Below are positions 9,967 to 17,457 of a stretch of 64,000 bases of DNA, piece by piece (within the stretch, counting starts at the first letter, position 1; each line of letters starts with the position of its first letter). The translations under genes and the position numbers were made by a program. Source of the stretch: Heliopora coerulea (taxonomy: Eukaryota > Cnidaria > Anthozoa > Scleralcyonacea > Helioporidae); the NCBI GenBank assembly GCA_030142905.1, contig JASJOG010000427.1, forward strand, positions 117,281-181,280. The letters run 5' to 3'. A model generated the notes under the pieces. The model was not told the DNA's origin. It saw nothing but the letters and a program-made list of their open reading frames with translations, and ran no database searches.

Positions 9967-11538
9967 ATGAATCAAAAATTGGTGGAAGAAGTTTCAAAAA
10001 AATTTTATGGAAAATATTATGATCTTGTTAAGAAAGAACAAGCAATTGTAGATAAAAAATTAAAAGAAAATTTTTTAAAAAAATATCCTTATGCAGATTT
10101 ATCAAAATTTGAATTTGTACAAGATTATACAAAAGATGGAAGTTTTAATGGTGCAAAAATTTATTTTATAAATAATAAATATATTCAAAATGATATTGAA
10201 AGTGATGCATTTAAAAGCGATCCAAATGCAACCAAATATCTATATATTAATAAACCTATTGAACACAGCAACAGCGGGCGTTTCGCCCACTTTCCAAAAA
10301 TTTGGAAAATTGGAGGAACTGTGCAAGAATTACCAAGAGGAAAAAGACATGTTGATTATACAGGTAAATCTTATTATTGGGATAATTTCCCAATAGAATA
10401 TGTCTTAAATTATCCTATAAATCAGTTTAGGATTTATGTAAACAATACAGATTATTTTCAAAGTAATTTACCTATATTGAATCCACCACGTGGTATAACA
10501 ACAGATAATAATACTAAATGGTCTCTAAATGAACCATATTTTCAAAGTATTATAGGAACATGGATTGCAACTTATGGTTGTGGAATTTCAATACAACATT
10601 TATTATTTAGTTCAGATGTTCCAAAACAAATTACATCATTTATGAGATTTCATCTATATTTTACAGTTAGAAGAATTATGTGGCAATTGAGAAATGGTGA
10701 TGATAAAACCTTTTATAAATTTAATGCTGGTTTTTTAAAAGATCACTATCCAAAATGGACATGGCAAGAAATTTTAAAATATAAAAATGAACATTTAGGA
10801 CAAGACGTTGTTGGAGTAAGACCATGGGAAAGATATAAACACGGTCCAGGAAAAATTAGAGACACACAAAATGATTATAAAAAATTTGTGCCAAAAATAT
10901 CAAATGGGCTTACAAAAAGTGGCACAGAATTGCTAAATCACAGCATTGAAGCATATATTTATTCAATCCTTGGAGCACAAGCTAGAACTAGACAAAGTAT
11001 TTTTGGGCCAAGAGCTTCAGCATTAGAAACACAAAAAGTTTTTAGACAAATTGTTGAAGATTCTATAATAAATTATGATACAACAACATGGATTAATAAT
11101 ATGAATCAAGCAATTTCGTCAACTAATGTAGTTTTAAATACTGTTATAAGTCCAACTTTATGGCTAATTCCATCATCTTTAATTATTTTAAAAAATTCTA
11201 TTGATGGTTATAATAATAAATTAAAAGTTTCTGATGAAAATATGGTTTTTGGAATTAATGAAAATTTAAATTATTACGGGGTTAAAGAACAACCAATAAA
11301 AAAACAACTGGGAGCACATGACTTGAAAAAATTAGAAACATTAGGAACTGAACAACAACCAAAGACCAATAAACAGCCTTTGGTTGCTAAAGTAACAAAA
11401 ATCAGCAAACAGTTGAAAACCGGTGGAGCCGGCACAAGCGCTGCTATAACAACAACCACAGCCCCTACGGGTGATAATTTAATTGTTTTATCTTTATCAA
11501 TAATTGGTGGAATTTTAATTGCATGGTACGTGCTCTGA
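9967..11538 (+). CDS. 523-aa Polinton protein with C-terminal membrane anchor
   Basis: Longest intact frame of the element, family not recognised. Residues 1-330 are rich in Tyr, Trp and Asn with several conserved-looking aromatic blocks (YYWDNFPIEYVLNYP, PKWTWQEILKYKNEHLG). A hydrophobic helix lies near residue 400 (VISPTLWLIPSSLIILKN). A flexible Lys/Gln/Thr linker leads to a single hydrophobic tail, NLIVLSLSIIGGILIAWYVL, which ends the protein. The layout suggests a tail-anchored membrane or envelope-like protein. It is the first rightward gene, directly upstream of the minor-capsid candidate. A GC-rich hairpin (GGGCGTTTCGCCC) lies in frame near 10277. Function is unknown. Confidence 0.7.
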   Translation: MNQKLVEEVSKKFYGKYYDLVKKEQAIVDKKLKENFLKKYPYADLSKFEFVQDYTKDGSFNGAKIYFINNKYIQNDIESDAFKSDPNATKYLYINKPIEHSNSGRFAHFPKIWKIGGTVQELPRGKRHVDYTGKSYYWDNFPIEYVLNYPINQFRIYVNNTDYFQSNLPILNPPRGITTDNNTKWSLNEPYFQSIIGTWIATYGCGISIQHLLFSSDVPKQITSFMRFHLYFTVRRIMWQLRNGDDKTFYKFNAGFLKDHYPKWTWQEILKYKNEHLGQDVVGVRPWERYKHGPGKIRDTQNDYKKFVPKISNGLTKSGTELLNHSIEAYIYSILGAQARTRQSIFGPRASALETQKVFRQIVEDSIINYDTTTWINNMNQAISSTNVVLNTVISPTLWLIPSSLIILKNSIDGYNNKLKVSDENMVFGINENLNYYGVKEQPIKKQLGAHDLKKLETLGTEQQPKTNKQPLVAKVTKISKQLKTGGAGTSAAITTTTAPTGDNLIVLSLSIIGGILIAWYVL

Positions 11539-11577
11539 GAAACAAAGTTTCAAATCAAAATATATATTATAAAATAA

Positions 11578-12279
11578 ATGACAATATCTTTAAAAATCTT
11601 CATCACAAAAGATGAAAACTCAGAAAAAATAATTCCATTAGACGAGCCACTTATATTAACTAATTGTAATAAAATGTTTGTAAAATCAGTTAGTATTTTT
11701 TTGAATTTTAATAATTTATATAAAAATATTCATCATTTTAGTTATGATACACAAGGTGCTAATAGAAAAATTGACTTCAAAGATGGATATTATACTTTTA
11801 ATATTTTAAAAACTGAATTAGAAAATGTCGGCACAATTGAACTGGAACAAATTGATTTTTCTGGAAAATGCACAATAAAATCGGATAAAACATTAAATTT
11901 GAAAACATTTGGACCAATCATAGGATTTTCCGAGAATAAAGTAATACAAGCAAATACTTCAACAGAAAGCGACAATGTAGTAAATATTAATAACAACTTG
12001 GAATATGTAAACATAAGCTGTAATATTATTGATAAAAGTAAAAATTTTGTAAATGGTAAAAGAAGTAATGTACTTATTCAAGTTCCAATTGAATCTGAAC
12101 AAACATTAAAAGGAAGTGTCTCAAAAATTTATCCACCTGAAGAAACAGGAGGAATTAAATTATCAAATGGAATTTATAATGAATTAATATTCAAAGTAGA
12201 AGGAAACCACGGTAGTGGTCCACAAGGTGGTAATTCATCTTCAATTGGAAATATTTTGTTGGAAATTATTATAAAATAA
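11578..12279 (+). CDS. candidate penton / minor capsid protein of the Polinton
   Basis: 233-aa, beta-rich protein starting at TATTATAAAATAAATG. Alternating hydrophobic strands (KMFVKSVSIFLNFNNLY, IDFKDGYYTFNILKTEL, NLKTFGPIIGFSENKVIQAN, YVNISCNIIDKSKNFVNGK, SNVLIQVPIES) resemble the single jelly-roll minor capsid proteins of Polintons. The final residues (SIGNILLEIIIK) look like a closing strand. The gene is intact, and its TAA stop abuts the ATG of the first fibre gene. Position next to the fibre genes fits a penton base carrying a fibre. The family call comes from pattern, not from a search. Confidence 0.55.
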   Translation: MTISLKIFITKDENSEKIIPLDEPLILTNCNKMFVKSVSIFLNFNNLYKNIHHFSYDTQGANRKIDFKDGYYTFNILKTELENVGTIELEQIDFSGKCTIKSDKTLNLKTFGPIIGFSENKVIQANTSTESDNVVNINNNLEYVNISCNIIDKSKNFVNGKRSNVLIQVPIESEQTLKGSVSKIYPPEETGGIKLSNGIYNELIFKVEGNHGSGPQGGNSSSIGNILLEIIIK

Positions 12280-13730
12280 ATGAGTTTATTCTATGGATAT
12301 GAAAAAGTTAGCGATAATATAACAACAGGAGGTCTTCCAACAACAGGTGTTCTTCCAACAACAGGAGGTACAATGACTGGAAATATTAACATGGGCTCAC
12401 ACCATATATTAACATCAGCTGATCCAACAGAAAACGTACAATTAGCAAGGAAGAAATATGTAGATGACAAAGTGAGTACATCGGGCGGCTCAGGAACTTT
12501 TTTATCAAAAACTGGAGGTACAATGACAGGAAATATTATCATGGGTGCTAATAAAATTTCAACAACTGTGAATCCTATAAGTGATAAAGACCTTTGTAGG
12601 AAAAAATATGTAGATGACCAAGATTCTAGAAAATTATCCTTAACTGGTGGAACAATGTCAGGAAATATTAGCATGGGAAATCATAAAATTATAACAACTT
12701 CAGATCCTATAGGCCAAAAACATTTAGCCAGAAAAAAATACGTATATAATCAAGATTCTAAAAAATTATCCCTAACTGGTGGAACATTGACAGGTGATGT
12801 TACAATTGGAAGTAATAAAATTATTTCTTCAACAAATCCTACACTTGAAACACATTTAGCAAGGAAGAAATATATTGATGATAATTTAAACAATCTCAAA
12901 AAGGATGTTAGTTTTTCAGTGTTGAAAGATAATTTTTCTTTGAAATTTCATAATTTATATTTTGTTGAATATAATTCAATTTATGATTTGTTGTTTGAAA
13001 GAAATGGTGGAAAAGTAAAAGAACTAATTGATTATGGAATTGAAGGAAACAATTTTAAACAAACAACAAAAAGTCTTCAACCTTCCTTGTGTTTAGAAAG
13101 TGAAAAGGAAGATAATTAATATTTTTTAAAATTTAATAACAATAGAATGATTTTAAATTCCAACATTAATCCAATTAGTGGAAAAAAAGATATTGTAAAT
13201 GTTTTTGTTGTTTATAAATTGAATTCTGTTCCTTCATCTGGAAGTGATTGGTTAAAAGGAGGAATTTTTGGACATGATAATGGGGGTTTTGACAGATTTG
13301 TTTGTTTTGCAAATCCAACTACAAAAGAATTAGTTATTGCTAGGGATAGTGCTAATTTTAACTGTATTGGTTCAAATCCTGTAAATCATAAGACACCATT
13401 TGCTGCTTTTCAATCAAAAGCCAATGCTGGAGTTTTGAATAAATGGATATGTTTGAGTATTCATTGGGATGTGTATACAACAGCAAATAATGATTAAAGT
13501 AGTGTTTATTGTAATGGAAAAAAGTTAACATCTTTTACGGCCAAGACTGTTTTAGGAGATACAACTTTAACAATTGGCGACAAAAAAACAACACAAATTC
13601 ACCTTTTGATGGATCAATATCTTTCTTTTCAATTTTAAAACACGAAAAAATGACAGAAAAAGAAATTTTGTTTTATCAGTATGTTCTTTGTAATTTACAC
13701 AACGTTGATCATAATCCTATAAATATATAA
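12280..13730 (+). pseudogene. fibre/adhesin gene 1 with four tail-fibre-type repeats, broken
   Basis: Residues 1-210 hold four copies of a repeat of about 40 residues built as GGTMTGNINMG.HKI, then a short spacer, then LARKKYVDD. This is the pattern of repeats found in bacteriophage tail and side fibres. The frame stops at TAA 13117-13119, continues in the same frame from 13120 (SGKKDIVNVFVVYKLN), stops again at TAA 13495-13497, and shifts frame at the A7 run 13582-13588 before ending at 13730. The C-terminal part matches the intact fibre gene 2 in layout. Probably a dead paralogue that once gave a repeat stalk plus a lectin-like head. Confidence 0.75.
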
Positions 13731-13735
13731 AATAA

Positions 13736-14797
13736 ATGAGTGTTATATTTAATGATGATGATTTTAGTTCAAAAAGAAAAAATTTCATTTTAAATGAATT
13801 TGATAAAAAATTATCTTTAACAGGTGGTACGATGACCGGCGATATTAATATGGGAAATCATAAAATTATTAAAAATTCAGATCCAACAGAAAATACACAT
13901 TTAACTAGGAAGAAATATGTTGACGACAAAACTGAAACGGTGTGCACTGCGCTTAAAAATACTGCTCACCAATTAAATCTCATTCAAAGTTACATATTAA
14001 ATTCAGATTTTAATTTTTATGGTGAAATTTATGATCGAACAAGTTATTTAAAATATGATGGAACAGATTATAAAATAGAAGTTTGGTATAATCAATCACA
14101 AATTTCAGATGAAAATTTTACAGAAACCAACAAATCAAAACAACCTATTTTAAAAAATTCTAGGTATGTTTCAAACCCAGGGACCGCAACGTGGAAAAAA
14201 ATTTTATTCTTTCACGGACTTAACAGCAAAATGAGTTTAAATTTAAACATCAATACTCAATCAGGAAAAAAAGATTATTTAAATTTTTTCCTTGTTTATT
14301 TAATTATAGATTATACTCTCAATTCTGACAGAATGACAATATTAATGGGGAATAAAAATACAGATCGAAATAATTGGAGAGGATTTGGATATAAAAATGA
14401 AAATAAATTTGTTATATATGGTGGAAGAACAACAGACTATTACGAGATAGATAAAAGTTGTTTTCCAATTAAAACAAATATTTTTGAAAAATACAAAGTC
14501 CATTGCATAAGTGTTCATATTGATGTGGAAAGTAATCCAAAAACAAATAAATCAAGTTTTTGGGCAATTGGAAAATTAATTAAAGATTTTACATCTCGTG
14601 CAATAACAAGTGGAACAAATAATTTACTTTTTGGATCTGATATTTCAAAAAATACTTTTATATTTGAAGGAGAGATTTTTTTCACTTCTATATTAACTGA
14701 TAGAAAAATGAAAGAAAAAGAAATTTTAATAAATCATTTTGCATTGTGTAAAAAATTTAATGTAGATTTTGATGAATCTATTTTAAATGATTTGTAA
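13736..14797 (+). CDS. fibre/adhesin gene 2 (one tail-fibre repeat plus globular head)
   Basis: Intact 353-aa protein starting at TATAAAATAAATG, 5 bp after gene 1. Residues 25-65 are one phage-fibre-type repeat (LTGGTMTGDINMGNHKII, then LTRKKYVDD). Residues 65-100 are probably coiled coil. Residues 105-340 form a beta-rich head (WKKILFFHGLNSKMSLNLNI, LNFFLVYLII, VHCISVHIDV, SSFWAIGKLIKDF, FIFEGEIFFTSIL) with the strand rhythm of concanavalin-like or LamG sandwiches. It ends in a helix (KEKEILINHFALCKKFNVDF). Expected role is receptor binding by the virion-like particle, inferred from architecture alone. The closely related broken copy upstream shows tandem duplication of the head domain. Confidence 0.7.
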   Translation: MSVIFNDDDFSSKRKNFILNEFDKKLSLTGGTMTGDINMGNHKIIKNSDPTENTHLTRKKYVDDKTETVCTALKNTAHQLNLIQSYILNSDFNFYGEIYDRTSYLKYDGTDYKIEVWYNQSQISDENFTETNKSKQPILKNSRYVSNPGTATWKKILFFHGLNSKMSLNLNINTQSGKKDYLNFFLVYLIIDYTLNSDRMTILMGNKNTDRNNWRGFGYKNENKFVIYGGRTTDYYEIDKSCFPIKTNIFEKYKVHCISVHIDVESNPKTNKSSFWAIGKLIKDFTSRAITSGTNNLLFGSDISKNTFIFEGEIFFTSILTDRKMKEKEILINHFALCKKFNVDFDESILNDL

Positions 14798-14879
14798 CCT
14801 GGAAGGACCATTTTAAGGATTTACTTAAACTGCTTTGCAGTACTTTTAGGTTTATTTAAAATTTATTTCTAGTAAATTT

Positions 14880-15015
14880 TAAATAGACTTGTAATAACTT
14901 TGAATAAATTTTAAATAGACTTGTAATTAATTTGAATAGACTTGTAATTAATTTAAATAGACTTGTAATTAATTTTAAATAGACTTGCATTAACTTTGAA
15001 TAAATTTTAAATAAA
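14880..15015. repeat. AT-rich tandem repeat, unit about 24 bp
   Basis: Five to six imperfect copies of AAATAGACTTGTAATTAATTT between fibre gene 2 and the next gene. Just upstream (14829-14841) lies a small hairpin ACTGC-TTT-GCAGT. The stretch 14798-15034 has no gene. Confidence 0.85.
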
Positions 15016-15034
15016 ATTATAAAAAGATAAGTAA

Positions 15035-15541
15035 ATGAGTGAACAGAGTGACCAAAGTAAACAAATGGTTAAGCCAGATGAAGTGAACACTTCTGATAAA
15101 GTAACAGCAGTTGAAAAAACTGCTAAAGTAAAAGATCCAAGAAAAGTAGAATTGGGAAAAAGATTAGCAAAAATTTCAAGAGAAGCAAAAGAAAGAAAGG
15201 CAAGACAGCGAAGCGAAGTAGAAAATAAACAATCGCCTGAAGAAAACTGCGCAAGAGTCCATTTTGCAAAAGAAATAACTGATTACATAGATTTTAGATA
15301 TTTTATTGGCGGTGTGACGCTTGTTGCCACACTTGGAGGGTTATATTATTCATATAAAAGAGACAAAAGAGAAAGCGAACGAAGTGAGCAAAGTGAGCAA
15401 AGTGAACAAAGAGAAGAAAAAGACAGCCAAGCTTACAAGTTCGTAAATAATGTAAAAGAAAAGAATGACGGTAGCACCTCTCAAGGTAGAGAAAAAAACC
15501 TGCAAAGTGGCCCACCAAGGTGTTCTATTGAAAACCTGTAA
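15035..15541 (+). CDS. 168-aa Polinton single-pass membrane protein with basic helix
   Basis: Unrecognised family. Residues 35-62 form a basic helix (KDPRKVELGKRLAKISREAK). A single membrane span lies near residues 88-107 (FIGGVTLVATLGGLYYSY). A repeat-derived charged tract follows (SERSEQSEQSEQREEK), encoded by tandem GAGCAAAGT words. The last 40 residues are polar. Start context is GATAAGTAAATG. The gene opens a run of small membrane-protein genes. It may be a virion membrane or scaffold component, by position only. Confidence 0.65.
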   Translation: MSEQSDQSKQMVKPDEVNTSDKVTAVEKTAKVKDPRKVELGKRLAKISREAKERKARQRSEVENKQSPEENCARVHFAKEITDYIDFRYFIGGVTLVATLGGLYYSYKRDKRESERSEQSEQSEQREEKDSQAYKFVNNVKEKNDGSTSQGREKNLQSGPPRCSIENL

Positions 15542-15588
15542 GGACCTTACAGGTTTTTAATAAAAATTTTTTTTATGTATATAAATAA

Positions 15589-15822
15589 ATGACCGAAATG
15601 AATAGAAAAGAAGCTATGAATGAATTATATGATTCTACACTAATTACATTGGGTGCTGTGGGAATTGGAATGATAACAAGAAGAGTATTTAGTGATGGTT
15701 TGTCAACTCCGGCTAGTTTAGTGCCTACTTTAAAACTTACAGCAGCTGTAGGATTATCAACACTTGGAATTAAATATGCACAAGACAAAAAGTGGCTTCC
15801 TACAGATCCTTTCAAATCTTAG
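15589..15822 (+). CDS. 77-aa Polinton membrane protein
   Basis: Small intact protein starting at TATAAATAAATG. Two hydrophobic stretches (LITLGAVGIGMITRRVF and LKLTAAVGLSTLGIKYA) are separated by a short loop, and the tail is DKKWLPTDPFKS. The spacing suits two membrane helices. No known family. Spacing to both neighbours is about 45 bp. Confidence 0.65.
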   Translation: MTEMNRKEAMNELYDSTLITLGAVGIGMITRRVFSDGLSTPASLVPTLKLTAAVGLSTLGIKYAQDKKWLPTDPFKS

Positions 15823-15867
15823 AAAGCGAACAAAGTGGGCAAAATAAAAAAAATTAAATAAAAATAA

Positions 15868-16303
15868 ATGGAAACAGTAATTGGTGGATTATTTAATGCT
15901 GTTGCTTTTGCGGGTGCTGGATTTTTATTTAGTAAACTTAATCATACTGGATATGAAAAAGAGATAAAAAGACATAATGAAGCAATGGAAAAACTGAGCA
16001 AAGCGAAGGAAAAATGGTATGAAAAACAAGTGGAAAAAAAAGAAGAGATAAAAAAATTAAGACAGCAAATATCTGATGCAAATGCAGATATAAATCGAAC
16101 AAACAGCATTTAAAACTCTTGTGCGTGTGAAAAGTTTAGAGAAAGAACATGACAAATTGTCACGTGAGTACAGTGAATCTGCGGGAAATGAACCAAAATT
16201 GGAGGATTACTATAAACCTTCAGATGAGATGAAAGAATATCAAAATGTTGCTTTTTTTCTGGTTGGAATCTCAGGAGGCTACATAGTTTATAAATTTGTA
16301 TAA
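15868..16303 (+). pseudogene. membrane coiled-coil protein, frameshifted near 16100-16120
   Basis: About 145 codons in two frames. The first part (15868-16113) has an N-terminal hydrophobic segment (GLFNAVAFAGAGFLFSKL) followed by a coiled coil rich in Lys and Glu (EKWYEKQVEKKEEIKKLRQQ). The second part continues the coil in another frame from about 16121 and ends in a hydrophobic tail (NVAFFLVGISGGYIVYKFV). The two halves read naturally as one hairpin-like membrane protein with a membrane helix at each end, so I call a single frameshifted gene. Start is AAAAATAAATG. Function unknown. Confidence 0.6.
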
Positions 16304-16328
16304 TTGTATAACGGTATAAATAAAATAA

Positions 16329-16601
16329 ATGAACATTTTTGAATTTATTTTAGATTACTTTAAAAACGGAAAAATTGATAAGAAATATAATTGGTTAAAA
16401 GATGAAAATGTTTATAATTTATTTAAAATTGCCATTAAATATTATAATTTTCTATTTGATTATTTAAATTCAAATGGTTTTAATTGTAATTGTATGGAAA
16501 ACTTTAAAAATTTAATAAATTTGGAGATTAAATTATACAAGATTTACAAGATTCAGAAAAGAAAAATAACAACTTTTAACTTATTTATTTTTGTTTTTTA
16601 A
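16329..16601 (+). CDS. 90-aa hypothetical Polinton protein
   Basis: Starts at AAATAAAATAAATG, which supports it as real. Rich in Tyr, Phe, Asn and Lys, probably helical, with a Cys pair NCNCM near residue 55. No recognised domain and no clear membrane span. It could also be the remnant of a longer gene. Confidence 0.5.
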   Translation: MNIFEFILDYFKNGKIDKKYNWLKDENVYNLFKIAIKYYNFLFDYLNSNGFNCNCMENFKNLINLEIKLYKIYKIQKRKITTFNLFIFVF

Positions 16602-16642
16602 GAAAAAAAAATTGTTCTTAAATAAAAAATTATATATAATAA

Positions 16643-17007
16643 ATGAACAATCAATCGAACAAAGTTCTCAGCAAAGCAAGTCATTATACTATTAAACAAT
16701 TGAGAGATATTGCAAAACAAAAAAAAATAAAATATTATAAAACTTACAAAAAAAATGAGCTTGAAAAAATACTGGGCTTGGAAATTAGTAAACCTAATGA
16801 AAAGTTTGAAAAATATTGCAGAGAAAAAATGAAAAACCAACACCAATAATTATTATAAACAAAGAAACAGGTGAAATTTTTAATTTTAAAAGTCTTTATT
16901 CTGCCGCAAAAAATTTTAACCTAAATGCAGAAAGCATCAAGTACAGAATTAAAGCAAAAAAAGATTTAAAAATTAATGATCAAACATTTTCGGTTTTTGC
17001 TGAATAA
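16643..17007 (+). pseudogene. SAP-like plus NUMOD1-like DNA-binding protein, frameshifted
   Basis: About 121 codons in two frames, joined at the A6 run 16824-16829. The first half carries a SAP-like helix-turn-helix (YTIKQLRDIAKQKKIKYYKT, then KKNELEKILGL). The second half matches the NUMOD1 pattern seen beside homing endonucleases (IIINKETGEIFNFKSLYSAA, then KNFNLNAESIKYRI). Start is TATATAATAAATG. Both modules are DNA-binding folds in other systems, so a role in element DNA binding, packaging or replication is plausible. No nuclease motif is attached. Confidence 0.6.
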
Positions 17008-17049
17008 GCATTTTGCTCTTAAGGAAAAATTTGTATATAATAAAAAACA

Positions 17050-17353
17050 ATGAATCAAGTAGCCTCAGAAAAAGTTGTTGAAATATTTTTAAAACCAGAA
17101 AATTATGAAAATTATGATGATGATTATTTAAAATATATTTTTTGGAAAAAAAATTGGTAAACTTTCTGGAGATGGAGAATTATTACCACATCATGAATAT
17201 ACAATTAATTTTGAAGAAAAATTTTGTATTTTTAGTGATTTTGATATTGATTATAAAGCCGAAGAAAAAATTTATACAAATTATAAAATTATTTTGAAGC
17301 CAAGACCAAAAAGATTGAATTTATTCATTAATACTTTTATATTTAATTATTGA
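17050..17353 (+). pseudogene. hypothetical about 100-codon Polinton gene, frameshifted
   Basis: Begins ATGAATCAAGTAGCC after TATATAATAAAAAACA. The first 32 codons run to the A8 stretch 17146-17153, where the frame shifts. The rest (GKLSGDGELLPHHEYTINFE ...) ends at TGA 17351-17353. Composition matches its neighbours. No recognised domain. The following 104 bp up to the polymerase start are non-coding, with a T-rich run. Confidence 0.5.
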
Positions 17354-17457
17354 AGACCTTTGGTGTGTGGTTAAGAATAAAAATCAGATGATTTTTATTC
17401 TTTTTTTTTTTTTGCATCATATTGCATTTAAAGAAAAAATAAACATATAAATAAAGA

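Noticed and set aside
15528..15560. Hairpin GTAAGGACCTTACAGG followed by a T-rich run, like a bacterial terminator
   Set aside because: The context is an animal Polinton with eukaryotic-type signals; it is more likely one of the element's short palindromes.
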